Positions 28,140-37,870 of a stretch of DNA of 64,000 nt are shown here, in pieces (the stretch's first letter is position 1; every line of letters begins with the position of its first letter). The translations under genes were made by a program, and so were the position numbers. The notes below the pieces were generated by a model. It was not told the origin of the DNA, searched no databases, and was given only the letters and a program-made list of their open reading frames with translations. The DNA comes from IOR16 sp963521065 (lineage in GTDB: Bacteria; Bacillota; Clostridia; Peptostreptococcales; Anaerovoracaceae), in the NCBI GenBank assembly GCA_963521065.1, contig CAUQTI010000003.1, positions 1 through 64,000 on the forward strand, in the 5' to 3' direction.

Positions 28140-29279
28140 TTAATCCCAAAAGAATTCATAAGGAATTGTTCCATAAAGCATAGCCCCCCTTAAATAACCA
28201 ATTACTAAAAATAGCAATATACCACAAAAATATATACATGATCTTAATATTTGTCTAGAGTTTATTGAGGAAATTCTAGACATAATTCTAGGTAATGCAA
28301 TCCAAATAAAAGGATAAAAATAATAAGAAATCCGTCCTATAATTGTCAATTTTATGCTCAAAATACGAGTTATCATAATAATCAAAAGCATATACATTAA
28401 GTAATCATCAGTATAGCCATTATCATTATCAATCAATATATATCTATTACTAGCGATTTTTTTATTTCTCTTTATAACCAGATTAATCGAACCCAAAATG
28501 AAAATAGCAGTATACATTAGAGCAGAAAAATAGCCTATGACACTAATATCTGCTTCGCCTTGTGCCAGATATACATCAACATAATTTCTATGGTTTATAA
28601 ATCCTGATAAAAGCACAAAAATTTTGCTGTATGTAAATATTGCGATAAGCACAAGAAATATTGAAGTTAATATCTCTTTTCTTTCAAATTGAATAAATGA
28701 TAAAGGGAATAATACTAGCATAATAAGTGCTGAATTATGAAATGTCGATGCCAATATTATCATTACAATAAAAATAAAATATTTCATTTTTCTAATCTTT
28801 TTACTCTTTAAAATCTCCGAAGCTATTAAAACAATACATACTGCTATTGTTTGTCTAATTATATTCATATACATAAACCAAAAATGTAACGCAATGAATA
28901 AAAAAACAGACATATAAATATCCTGAGAGTTTTTGTAAATAAACCAAGCAAAAATCAAAAATGTAAATATACTGGTAATAGCAATAAAAATTTGTGGATC
29001 AGAAGTTAATTTTCCTATCAGAATATTATAAAAATAGTATCCTGTTTCATATATATTTACGTTATAATCTTTCCAATCCCAATTTAAAAACTGTCTAAAA
29101 CTATTATAATAATATAATCTTAAATCAGTTCCTACTGTGTATTTTCTCAAAGAAGATATTAGAATCAAAATACCAAAAGACGAAATTATAAATCTCTTTC
29201 TTCTTCTACCCCCTCTTTCTGGATGTATCAAACCAGCTAGAATCATTATTAAAATAAATGTAATGATGTAAACTGCCAT
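28140..29279 (-). CDS. EpsG/Wzy-like polysaccharide polymerase
   Basis: The protein has 379 residues and about ten or more membrane helices. The early motif SLRKYTVGTDLRLYY is typical of EpsG-type polymerases. It likely polymerises flipped repeat units outside the membrane. It overlaps nothing and is 4 bp from the upstream glycosyltransferase gene. Confidence 0.82.
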   Translation of the reverse strand: MAVYIITFILIMILAGLIHPERGGRRRKRFIISSFGILILISSLRKYTVGTDLRLYYYNSFRQFLNWDWKDYNVNIYETGYYFYNILIGKLTSDPQIFIAITSIFTFLIFAWFIYKNSQDIYMSVFLFIALHFWFMYMNIIRQTIAVCIVLIASEILKSKKIRKMKYFIFIVMIILASTFHNSALIMLVLFPLSFIQFERKEILTSIFLVLIAIFTYSKIFVLLSGFINHRNYVDVYLAQGEADISVIGYFSALMYTAIFILGSINLVIKRNKKIASNRYILIDNDNGYTDDYLMYMLLIIMITRILSIKLTIIGRISYYFYPFIWIALPRIMSRISSINSRQILRSCIYFCGILLFLVIGYLRGAMLYGTIPYEFFWD

Positions 29280-29283
29280 ATTC

Positions 29284-30393
29284 CTATCTCCTATTGATAT
29301 CTATATATGCAGCTATAAGCTCTTTACTTGTTCTGTTGAGGTTGAATTCCGATGATTTAATATTTTTTATTACTGACAATCTATCAAAATCTTCATCTTC
29401 CATAATTCTAGAATCCATATTAATGGCCCACTGTTTAGCCTCCAGCTGTAAGCTATAATATATAATTCTTCCTGTCAAATTAGTATCTCTAGGCACAACA
29501 TCCGACGCAAAACACAATAATCCACTTGCTTGAGCTTCCATATATACAATCCCTAACCCCTCATATTTGGACGGTAACAAAAATGTATCCATCGCAGAAT
29601 AATAGCAATCAACATCTTCTTTATCCCCAAGGAAGAGCACATTTTCATTCATACCCATACTTTCAATATAATTTTTTGTTTCATTAATCATTGAACCACT
29701 GCCAATCCAAAGTAAAACGTAATTCTCATTAATTTTTTGAAGCTCATTAATTATATCTACGATAAACAGTGGATTCTTCTGATCTGCTTGCCTACATACG
29801 GTTCCAATAACTTTCTTATCTTCAATTCCCAACCTTTTGCGTATATCATTACGACTTTCTTGATTGAACTTAAATCTAGAAAAATCTATACCATTTTTTA
29901 TTGTAAAGAATTTTCTTTTCCCAAATACAGATCTACCTGCAAAATCTGTACATGCCGCAAAATGTGTAGTACGCCGGAAACAAAGAAAATCAAATACACA
30001 TTCCCTCACAATTCCTTTTAAACTTGTATTCTCTTTCGGATTATGACTATGATATATTCTAAATTCCACTCCCAATCTATCCGCCGCAATCAACGCCCAA
30101 TAAGCAAACATACCCGATGTATTTATATGAATAATGCTATACTTATTTTTATTTATTACTTCCTTTACATATCTATAATTTTCTATTGAATACTTATTGT
30201 TATTGGGGTATTGAAAAATTTGGCCTCCATTCTCTTGAATATATTTAATATATGGAGACTCCACTTTATACAAAAGTAAAAAATCTACTACATTTCCAGC
30301 ATTCAATAGATATGGATAATGATTCATCAGGAATGTAGTTACCCCGTTACTTACTCTTAAATTTGGTGCGACAAATAAAATTCTTTCATCCAT
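29284..30393 (-). CDS. Glycosyltransferase, GT4 type
   Basis: The protein has 369 residues and a GT-B fold. The N-terminus has FVAPNLRVSNGVTTFL (donor-loop region). The C-terminal half has IGTVCRQADQKNP, then DTFLLPSKYEGLGIVYMEAQ, the E-x7-E nucleotide-sugar-binding signature. It adds one sugar of the repeat unit; specificity is unknown. Confidence 0.87.
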   Translation of the reverse strand: MDERILFVAPNLRVSNGVTTFLMNHYPYLLNAGNVVDFLLLYKVESPYIKYIQENGGQIFQYPNNNKYSIENYRYVKEVINKNKYSIIHINTSGMFAYWALIAADRLGVEFRIYHSHNPKENTSLKGIVRECVFDFLCFRRTTHFAACTDFAGRSVFGKRKFFTIKNGIDFSRFKFNQESRNDIRKRLGIEDKKVIGTVCRQADQKNPLFIVDIINELQKINENYVLLWIGSGSMINETKNYIESMGMNENVLFLGDKEDVDCYYSAMDTFLLPSKYEGLGIVYMEAQASGLLCFASDVVPRDTNLTGRIIYYSLQLEAKQWAINMDSRIMEDEDFDRLSVIKNIKSSEFNLNRTSKELIAAYIDINRR

Positions 30394-30409
30394 ATCGTAA
30401 ATACAACTC

Positions 30410-31381
30410 CTAAAAAGCAGGATTCCGCTTCTTCATAAATTCAAACACCTTACAGGTAAACTCAAATCCTATTATTGATAAAGCACAAGCTATTCTTGTT
30501 TTCTTTCGTGCATTTGTGTCAATAATGACAATTTTTCTAAACCTCTTTATCGTTCTATAAATTCTTTGTTTCTCTTTTTCATATCCCTCCAGAGGCAATT
30601 GCATCAGCAAATGAAAATTTACCGCGACAGCTTTGCTTTTACTTGCTTTTTGAAGAAAATCCGGCAGATTCTCCTCTGCATATTTCACCACATCTTCGTA
30701 GATATCAAGCATGCAAATCTTTTTCTGGCTAAATGACCTTACGTCAGAATTCGCTCGCATAACATAATTAACAAGTTCTGTATCCGTAAATCCTATTTTT
30801 ATTTCTTCTTTATATAGCAAATACATGCTTGCAGAATCTTCACAATAACACTCTTTAAATCGAACTCTCTCCCACAATCCTCGTTTGAAAAGTTTTGCCC
30901 ATGGCGCTATGTTTATAATCTTATCATTCCACATATACTGTAATGCATCAAACCCTGAGAATTGAAGATATCCAATTGACTTCGTAAATTTATCAATTAC
31001 CTTCCCATCTTCCGTTACAAAATTATAATTACATGCAGAAATGTCCAAATTTTTCTTCTGCAATAAACTTATTAGCACCTCAATACACGACGATTCCATA
31101 TAGTCATCAGAGTCCAAAAAAGTTATATAATCGCCCTTGCATATATCTAATCCTAAATTTCTAGCAGAGCCCTGCCCACCGTTCACTTTATGTCTCACAA
31201 TAATTCTATTATCCAAGGCAGCATATTTATCACATATATCACCACTACTATCTGTAGATCCGTCGTCCACGAGTATGATTTCCAAACTTTTATATGTTTG
31301 ATTACATATGCTTCTTATCGATTGTTCCAAAAAATTCTCTACATTATAAACTGGAACTATAACACTTACCAATCTAGACAT
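30410..31381 (-). CDS. Glycosyltransferase, GT2 type
   Basis: The protein has 323 residues and a GT-A fold: VSVIVPVYNVENFLEQSI at the start, ILVDDGSTDSSG, and DYITFLDSDDYM with the metal-binding DSD. Inverting sugar transferases of this family act on the cytoplasmic side. The acceptor and donor are unknown. Sixteen bp separate it from the next gene. Confidence 0.9.
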   Translation of the reverse strand: MSRLVSVIVPVYNVENFLEQSIRSICNQTYKSLEIILVDDGSTDSSGDICDKYAALDNRIIVRHKVNGGQGSARNLGLDICKGDYITFLDSDDYMESSCIEVLISLLQKKNLDISACNYNFVTEDGKVIDKFTKSIGYLQFSGFDALQYMWNDKIINIAPWAKLFKRGLWERVRFKECYCEDSASMYLLYKEEIKIGFTDTELVNYVMRANSDVRSFSQKKICMLDIYEDVVKYAEENLPDFLQKASKSKAVAVNFHLLMQLPLEGYEKEKQRIYRTIKRFRKIVIIDTNARKKTRIACALSIIGFEFTCKVFEFMKKRNPAF

Positions 31382-31382
31382 T

Positions 31383-32537
31383 CTAGTATCCCCTAAATTT
31401 ATTTATCTTTTTCCACTCGTTCTTTTCCATTTCTCTCTTGCAAGCATCAAAATAAAAATTTTGCATTCTTATAGCTTCAGACTTAGAATCAAAGCCCGCT
31501 ATAGCTATCTCTTTCGCATGGCTTCTCCTTATGGGCATATTATCTTTTATCACTTTTAATATTTTATCTGCCCATACTTCCACTGATTCAGATAAACTGA
31601 TAAAGAATCCAAGCTCACAGGCATTCGCCTCTGGAGTAACTTCTGTTGAGAAGAATATCGGTAGCCCACAACTCTCTGCCTCAAGAGCAACTACAGGCAA
31701 TCCCTCATATAAGCTTGGAAGTAAAAACCCATCCATGGCATTATAGAACTGTTGAATATCTTCACGACGCCCAAGATAGTCAACCTGACTTTCAATCCCC
31801 AATTCTTTGATTTTTTCCATTATATCAACTTTCAATTCACCATCACCAATTAAGCACAAAACCGATTCGGAATTTTTTTTTGCGATTGCTCCAAATATTT
31901 TAATCAAATGAATTGAATTTTTCTGAGCAGTAAAGCGACCAATGTGCCCAATTACAATCTTATCTTCCCATCCAAATTTTTTTCTGATTTCTTCTCGTAT
32001 GTCTGAATTATAGGCGTTAAACTCTGTATTAATTACAGTCTTAAAAACATCCACTTTTCCTGAATCGAATAGCTTATTACCAAACTGCCATTTACCACAG
32101 TCTTCACCACAAGCCATGTAATAATTGGCGAAACACTTAGAAAATGGTCTCAAAATTTTCTTCAAGATAGTTTTTCTATCTCTAACATGTGCCATGGATA
32201 AGCTTTCAGAAATACGAACTGGTACACCTGCAGTCCATGCTACAAACATCGGAAAAACGTTCATTGTGTTGTTATAAGCATGCATAACCAGATATTTATT
32301 TTCCTTACACAATTTATAAATATCTTTCATATTCCCAAGGATATTCTGATATGGTGTAATACAATATACTCTTCCGCCGAGAGCAGTAACTTCCTCTTCA
32401 GGAATAGCCTGTGAATCTAAATCGCAAATAAAATCAAACTGAATTTTTTCTCTATCGACATGGCGATAGTATTCCATAACTAAATTTTTCTTACCACCAG
32501 AATCCATTTTTCCCATAATCACGGCTACACGAAACAT
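31383..32537 (-). CDS. Glycosyltransferase, GT4 type
   Basis: The protein has about 384 residues and a GT-B fold. VAVIMGKMDSGGKKNLVMEY starts the acceptor domain; IGHIGRFTAQKNSIHLI and DGFLLPSLYEGLPVVALEAE form the donor site. ATG at 32537 is chosen because GAGG lies nine bases upstream; an ATG five codons earlier is possible. It stops one base before the GT2 gene. Confidence 0.87.
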   Translation of the reverse strand: MFRVAVIMGKMDSGGKKNLVMEYYRHVDREKIQFDFICDLDSQAIPEEEVTALGGRVYCITPYQNILGNMKDIYKLCKENKYLVMHAYNNTMNVFPMFVAWTAGVPVRISESLSMAHVRDRKTILKKILRPFSKCFANYYMACGEDCGKWQFGNKLFDSGKVDVFKTVINTEFNAYNSDIREEIRKKFGWEDKIVIGHIGRFTAQKNSIHLIKIFGAIAKKNSESVLCLIGDGELKVDIMEKIKELGIESQVDYLGRREDIQQFYNAMDGFLLPSLYEGLPVVALEAESCGLPIFFSTEVTPEANACELGFFISLSESVEVWADKILKVIKDNMPIRRSHAKEIAIAGFDSKSEAIRMQNFYFDACKREMEKNEWKKINKFRGY

Positions 32538-32620
32538 GATTTTAATCCTCATACTCTCTACTCATTATTTATAACTACAATAAGGTTCATGATTTTTCAG
32601 CGCTTAACAAACATATTTTT

Positions 32621-33751
32621 TTATTTTGAAAAGAACTCTATAGTTTTCTCAATGACCTTTGCTAAGTCGTGTGCTGCAATATTGTAGTACATGGGTAAAC
32701 GAACCAAACGGCTACTATCTAATGTAGTATACTCATCGGCACCATCAAATTTTCCAAACTTCAAACCCGCAGGCGCACTGTGAAGTGGAACATAATGAGA
32801 AGTGCAAAGAATATCGTTCTCTTTCATGAAGCTGATATATGCCTGTCTGTTTTCCATATCTCTACATTTAATATAAAACATATGAGCATTATGAACACAT
32901 CCTCTAGAGATAGTTGGCAACGTAATGATTCCTTTTTCAGCCAATGGCTTAAACGCCTTATAATACATATTCCAAGTCACAAGTCGATTGTTGTTAATTA
33001 TATCAGCTTTCTCCAACTGTGCCCAAAGATATGCTGCGTTCAAATCACTCTGAAGATAACTGTCACCAAAATCAATCCAATTATATTTCGCAACTTCTCC
33101 CCGAAAAAATTGAGCTCTATTTGTACCTTTTTCTCGAATAATTTCTGCCTTTTCGATATAAGCAGAATTATTAATAACAATTGCGCCGCCCTCTCCCATA
33201 GAATAGTTTTTTGTTTCATGAAAAGAAAAACATCCAAAATCACCGATAGTTCCGAGAGATTTACCTTTATATGTACTCATCACACCTTGCGCAGCATCCT
33301 CAACTACTAAAAGTTTATAATTCTTAGCAATCTCTATGATAGTATCCATTTCACATGCAACACCAGCATAATGAACTGGGCAAATTACTTTCGTCTTATC
33401 CGTAATCGCTGCTTCAATCTTAGTTTCATCAATATTCATAGTATCCGGGCGTATATCTACAAAAACTAAAGTGGCACCTGCCAGTACAAATGAATTAGCA
33501 GTACTTGAAAATGTGAAACTCGGCAAAATCACTTCATCTCCTGCTCTAAGATCACATAATAGTGCTGCCATGTCAAGTGCTGTTGAACCACTTGTTGTAA
33601 GTAATACTTTCTTTGCACTAAAGCGATTTTCTAGCCATTCATCGCATTTTTTAGTGAAGGGACCATCACCACAAATTTTATGATTTGCTATGGCCTGTTT
33701 TATGTATTCAAGTTCATTTCCGACAAACGGTGGTACATTAAAGTGAATCAT
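32621..33751 (-). CDS. wecE: dTDP-4-amino-4,6-dideoxygalactose transaminase (WecE/RffA-like)
   Basis: The protein has about 376 residues. It is very close by memory to E. coli WecE: starts MIHFNVPPFVGNELEYI, then NHKICGDGPFT, PSFTFSSTANSFVL, DAAQGVMSTYKGKSLGT, and the lysine motif FSFHETKNYSMGEGG. The reaction converts dTDP-4-keto-6-deoxyglucose to dTDP-Fuc4N, using the product of RmlB encoded next to it. The start at 33751 has AAGGAG seven bases upstream; the frame is open 47 codons further but without a site or homology. Confidence 0.88.
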   Translation of the reverse strand: MIHFNVPPFVGNELEYIKQAIANHKICGDGPFTKKCDEWLENRFSAKKVLLTTSGSTALDMAALLCDLRAGDEVILPSFTFSSTANSFVLAGATLVFVDIRPDTMNIDETKIEAAITDKTKVICPVHYAGVACEMDTIIEIAKNYKLLVVEDAAQGVMSTYKGKSLGTIGDFGCFSFHETKNYSMGEGGAIVINNSAYIEKAEIIREKGTNRAQFFRGEVAKYNWIDFGDSYLQSDLNAAYLWAQLEKADIINNNRLVTWNMYYKAFKPLAEKGIITLPTISRGCVHNAHMFYIKCRDMENRQAYISFMKENDILCTSHYVPLHSAPAGLKFGKFDGADEYTTLDSSRLVRLPMYYNIAAHDLAKVIEKTIEFFSK

Positions 33752-33782
33752 TTTTATTCTCCTTCGCTGTTGCCTTTCTTTT

Positions 33783-34802
33783 TCATCTATTTCCATACAT
33801 TTTTTCATAGTAGATTTGATATTTCCCATTGATGATAGTCTCCCACCACTCATGATTATCCACGTACCATTGGATGGTCTTTTTAATTCCATCTTTAAAC
33901 ATTGTCTCCGGAGACCATCCTAGTTCACGGTGAATCTTTGTTGGATCTATAGCATAGCGCATATCGTGACCCTTACGATCTGCCACATAAGTGATTAGTG
34001 TTTCCGGCTTACAAAGCTCTTTACAGATTAATTTAACAATATCAATATTTTTCATTTCATTATGACCACCTACATTATAAACCTCCCCAACTCGTCCCTT
34101 ATGGATAATTAGGTCAATAGCCTTGCAATGATCTTCTACATAGAGCCAATCCCGAACATTTAATCCTTCACCATATATAGGTAATTGCTTATCGTTCAAA
34201 GAATTGATGATCATTAAAGGAATCAGTTTCTCTGGAAAATGATATGGGCCATAGTTGTTACTGCATCTAGAAATAGACACAGGCAAACTATATGTTCTGT
34301 AATATGCAAGTGCCAACAAATCAGCCGCGGCTTTAGAACTGCTGTAGGGAGAACTGGTATGAATTGGGGTTTCTTCTGTAAAGAGCAAATCTGATCTATC
34401 TAGTGGAAGATCACCATAAACCTCATCTGTAGACACCTGATGATAGCGATCAATTCCGTACTTTCGACAAGCGTCCATCAATATTGCCGTCCCAATTATA
34501 TTTGTCTGCAAAAATATAGATGGGTCTACAATGCTGCGGTCTACATGACTCTCTGCCGCAAAATTCACTACAATATTGGGATGTTCCTCTTCAAAAATCT
34601 GATAAATAGCTTCACGATTACAGATATCCTCCTTTACAAAGTGAAAATTTGGCTTATTTATCACCGAAGTCAATGTAGAAAGATTTCCAGCATAGGTCAA
34701 CTTATCCAAACAAATAACCCTATAGTTTGGATGCTGTTTAAAAATATGAAACACAAAATTACTTCCTATAAAACCCGCACCACCGGTAACGATAATTGTC
34801 AC
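33783..34802 (-). CDS. rmlB: dTDP-glucose 4,6-dehydratase
   Basis: The protein has about 339 residues. The NAD-binding GGAGFIGSN lies at the start; TDEVYG and YSSSKAAAD hold the catalytic residues of this SDR enzyme. It makes dTDP-4-keto-6-deoxyglucose. The GTG at 34802 is preferred: AGAGGAG lies seven bases upstream and the protein then starts VTIIVTGGAGF like the family. An ATG six codons earlier overlaps the rmlA stop. Confidence 0.93.
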   Translation of the reverse strand: MTIIVTGGAGFIGSNFVFHIFKQHPNYRVICLDKLTYAGNLSTLTSVINKPNFHFVKEDICNREAIYQIFEEEHPNIVVNFAAESHVDRSIVDPSIFLQTNIIGTAILMDACRKYGIDRYHQVSTDEVYGDLPLDRSDLLFTEETPIHTSSPYSSSKAAADLLALAYYRTYSLPVSISRCSNNYGPYHFPEKLIPLMIINSLNDKQLPIYGEGLNVRDWLYVEDHCKAIDLIIHKGRVGEVYNVGGHNEMKNIDIVKLICKELCKPETLITYVADRKGHDMRYAIDPTKIHRELGWSPETMFKDGIKKTIQWYVDNHEWWETIINGKYQIYYEKMYGNR

Positions 34803-34819
34803 GTATTTACTCCTCTTCA

Positions 34820-35725
34820 TTATTTATATAAATTTGAAATACTACTTATGAACCTGCCTTCTGCTACAGCTTCGAGATGGCTACCATACGGAGATTTTCC
34901 ATACTTACTGGCAGATTCCAATAATTGTTCTTTTGTAATCCAACCGTATCTAAATGCAATTTCTTCCGGTGCTGAAATTTTTACTCCTTGCCGCTTCTCA
35001 ACCATTCTTACAAAATCTGCAGCATCAATTAAAGAATCTATCGTTCCCGTATCTAGCCACGCAAAACCCCGACCAAATAGTTCTACATCTAATCTCTCAT
35101 CGTTTAGATACATTTCATTTAAAGATGTAATCTCTAGTTCTCCTCGAGCAGATGGTTTAAGCCCTTTTGCTTTATCTGCTACCCCTTCTGGATAAAAATA
35201 CAAACCAGTTATCGCGTAATTACTCTTTGGATGCTGTGGTTTCTCTTCAATAGACATAATCTGACCATTCGCATTAAATTCAACAACGCCAAACCGCTCT
35301 GGATCATTTACGTAATATCCAAATATTGTCGCCTTACCATTCAGCGCTTTATCCACCGCCTCTTTAAGAATGTACGAAAAACCATTTCCGTAAAATATAT
35401 TATCCCCTAATATAAGCGCACAACTGTCATCTCCGATAAATGATTCTCCAATAATAAATGCTTGTGCTAAACCATCCGGTGAAAGCTGAACATTATAATA
35501 AAGATTTATCCCATACTGTTCACCGGACCCCAAAAGTGCTTCAAACCTAGGAGTATCCGTAGGCGTAGAAATAATCAGAATATCTCTAATTCCTGCTAAC
35601 ATGAGCGTTGAAAGCGGATAATAAATCATTGGTTTATCATAGATTGCCAATAGCTGTTTAGATGTAACCATTGTTAGCGGATACAACCGTGTCCCAGTTC
35701 CGCCAGCTAAAATAATTCCTTTCAT
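34820..35725 (-). CDS. rmlA: Glucose-1-phosphate thymidylyltransferase
   Basis: The protein has 301 residues. The nucleotide-binding start MKGIILAGGTGTRLYPLT and the later SKQLLAIYDKPMIYYPL are typical for RmlA. It makes dTDP-glucose from glucose-1-phosphate and dTTP, the first step towards the dTDP-amino sugar. It is the first gene of this sub-operon, with a possible promoter at 35832-35860. Confidence 0.94.
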   Translation of the reverse strand: MKGIILAGGTGTRLYPLTMVTSKQLLAIYDKPMIYYPLSTLMLAGIRDILIISTPTDTPRFEALLGSGEQYGINLYYNVQLSPDGLAQAFIIGESFIGDDSCALILGDNIFYGNGFSYILKEAVDKALNGKATIFGYYVNDPERFGVVEFNANGQIMSIEEKPQHPKSNYAITGLYFYPEGVADKAKGLKPSARGELEITSLNEMYLNDERLDVELFGRGFAWLDTGTIDSLIDAADFVRMVEKRQGVKISAPEEIAFRYGWITKEQLLESASKYGKSPYGSHLEAVAEGRFISSISNLYK

Positions 35726-36032
35726 ACTCTCACTCCTTCAATTTTTTCCAAATATACCACTCTCATATAGTGCCTTGCTTTCCTAAAAAAAACTATAAAT
35801 GTTAAACGATAATTGTATCCAAATGCAGTGTAAAATAATCATAGTTTATGAGCGTATCAATAGTAACAATATTTGATTAGTCTACATTTTTTTCATCCAA
35901 TAACACAGTCAAATCTAATTCTTTTTATCCTGATATTTTTCAATATAATTATTTTAAATTAGAGGCTCAATGGTTAAATCAAAAAGATTTGTACCCGCTT
36001 AAAAAAAAGACTCTCCCAAACTTTCCCCTCCA
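35726..36032. other. Intergenic region before rmlA
   Basis: These 307 AT-rich bases lie between the end of the sugar phosphotransferase gene and rmlA. They contain the candidate promoter at 35832-35860. A T-rich run on the minus strand at about 35999-36010 follows the upstream gene, but no convincing hairpin was found with it. Confidence 0.5.
35832..35860 (-). promoter_or_regulatory. Possible sigma-A promoter for rmlA
   Basis: On the minus strand TTGATA (35855-35860) and TATTTT (35832-35837) are spaced by 17 bp, about 105-135 bp before the rmlA start. The -10 match is imperfect. Confidence 0.4.
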
Positions 36033-37445
36033 TCACTTCGCACCGACTCGAAACAGCACTACAAACACGGTCTTCACCAAAAGGCGCACATCCTGCACCA
36101 ATGACCAGCCATCGATATACTCCAAATCGAGTTTGACTACTTCATCAAAGTTTTCAATGCCGCTTCTTCCGCTGACCTGCCATAAGCCGGTGATGCCGGG
36201 CCGCAAGGTCAGTCTTCGTTTATGGTATCCCTCATACTGCAAAAATTCATCCTCAGTCGGAGGGCGAGTCCCTACCAAGCTCATATCGCCTTTTAGAACG
36301 TTCCAAAACTGCGGCAGCTCGTCAATGCTGGTCTTTCTTATAAATCGGCCCATCTTCGTAATGCGGGGGTCATTGCTCATTTTAAACATGAGGCCCTGCA
36401 TTTCATTTTGTTTCATCAGCTCTTTTTTACGAGCTTCAGCATCCTGATACATCGAACGGAATTTATAGATCTTAAAACGTCTGCCGTTTTTTCCAATTCG
36501 AACCTGGCTGAATAGGACAGGTCCCGGTGAGTCAATCAAGATTGCCGGAACGATAAAAATACTGATAATAGCCGTTAGAATAAGCCCGACAATCGCTCCC
36601 AAAATATCCATTGCACGCTTTAAAATCAGTGCTGTTGCCTCAAAAACTCTTGTAGAAAAAGTAAGTACCGGATATCCTCCAAAGCTTTTGATTGTTTTTT
36701 CTTTTACATTTAGATTAAAGCTTTCTATGCTTAGGTTGACTGTAATCCCCATATTCTCAAAGGTAAGTATCAATTCGTTTAAATTCAAATCTGTATCGTA
36801 TGGAACATTGATAAATACCTCGTCAATCACCGCTTTGGTCACAACATCAAAAATATTATCCGGACCGGCTATAATAGGGATGCCTGCAATCCGCATGCCC
36901 TCTACCTTTCTGTCAAGCAGTGCAATGCCGGTAATTTGAAATTCCCATTCTCGCTCTTTACGGATGGTTCGAATAATCGCTTCTGCTCGTTCAGCAGTCG
37001 TCAAAAGCAATACTTTGTTGCTTGCTCCACTTTTTTTATAATAAGCAAGTAACAGTATTTTAAAATATTGCCGAAACAGATAATCAATGAAAATATTAAA
37101 AAAGAAAAAACTCATAAAAAAGACTCTCGAATAGGAGGCGCCTATTTTAAAGTAAAACAAAACAACGCTAAGAAACAACATCACCAGCAGATTTGTCTGT
37201 ACAACGCTGATGAACTCTTCAAAAAAACCACGTCGAAAAAATCCTCTATACGAATCGAATAGATTTAGAATACACAAGTTGCTCAACAGTAATAAAATAA
37301 AAATAATTCCGTAAATAATCCCGTAAACGCCATGGAAACTGATTCCATACCGAATCCAAATTGCGATGAAAAAAGATACAATCACACTCAGGCTGTCGAG
37401 CAGTTGAAGATGCAAGCACTCCGGCATTCGATTCCTATAATTCAC
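36033..37445 (-). CDS. Initiating sugar phosphotransferase (polyprenyl-phosphate, WbaP-like)
   Basis: The protein has 470 residues. Four N-terminal membrane helices and a Rossmann-like middle domain (about 140-245) lead to the C-terminal bacterial sugar transferase domain (about 275-470). That domain has KRAMDILGAI, KIYKFRSMYQDAE, IRKTSIDELPQFWNVLKGDMSLVGTRP and LRPGITGLWQVSGRS. It loads the first sugar phosphate onto undecaprenyl phosphate. The GTG at 37445 has AAGGAG seven bases upstream, inside the preceding gene, and is preferred over an internal ATG at codon 7. Confidence 0.92.
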   Translation of the reverse strand: MNYRNRMPECLHLQLLDSLSVIVSFFIAIWIRYGISFHGVYGIIYGIIFILLLLSNLCILNLFDSYRGFFRRGFFEEFISVVQTNLLVMLFLSVVLFYFKIGASYSRVFFMSFFFFNIFIDYLFRQYFKILLLAYYKKSGASNKVLLLTTAERAEAIIRTIRKEREWEFQITGIALLDRKVEGMRIAGIPIIAGPDNIFDVVTKAVIDEVFINVPYDTDLNLNELILTFENMGITVNLSIESFNLNVKEKTIKSFGGYPVLTFSTRVFEATALILKRAMDILGAIVGLILTAIISIFIVPAILIDSPGPVLFSQVRIGKNGRRFKIYKFRSMYQDAEARKKELMKQNEMQGLMFKMSNDPRITKMGRFIRKTSIDELPQFWNVLKGDMSLVGTRPPTEDEFLQYEGYHKRRLTLRPGITGLWQVSGRSGIENFDEVVKLDLEYIDGWSLVQDVRLLVKTVFVVLFRVGAK

Positions 37446-37815
37446 TTGCCAGCTCCTTCATCCCAATTTCTTGGTCTTCACCTGCTTTTTCGATGACCTT
37501 TTTTTCCTTTAGAAAAAATAACCCATTTTTTCTTGCAAGCAAAATACAGAAGAAAAAGGCGGAGGCGAGTACAAAGATTGCCGCAACTACACGCTCTGTA
37601 TGGATTTCAGAAGCTTCTACAAAGTCACCATGATCCGAAAAGGCGGTTTCTGCTTGTGCTAAAGTAAATTCTTCCCGCTCCTGTGGCGCCTCATATTTTA
37701 ATGCACCTGCGTTTCCCTCAGCTTGTCTACTTTTTGCATCCGCATTAAAATGAAAAGAAAATCCTGTAATCAGTACAATGATAATTGAAAATAATAAGAC
37801 TCTTTTTTTACTCAT
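37435..37815 (-). CDS. Small membrane protein of the polysaccharide cluster
   Basis: The protein has 126 residues. It has an N-terminal signal or anchor (about 5-24), an exposed acidic middle, one membrane helix (about 75-93), and a basic then acidic cytoplasmic tail. I do not recognise the family. It overlaps the start of the phosphotransferase gene by 11 bp, indicating coupled expression and perhaps a partner role. Confidence 0.65.
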   Translation of the reverse strand: MSKKRVLLFSIIIVLITGFSFHFNADAKSRQAEGNAGALKYEAPQEREEFTLAQAETAFSDHGDFVEASEIHTERVVAAIFVLASAFFFCILLARKNGLFFLKEKKVIEKAGEDQEIGMKELASEL

Positions 37816-37870
37816 TCTTCCAATCCCTCCCTGTCAAATTCTCTTCAGAGTAGTTTGTTTTCTCTAACAC

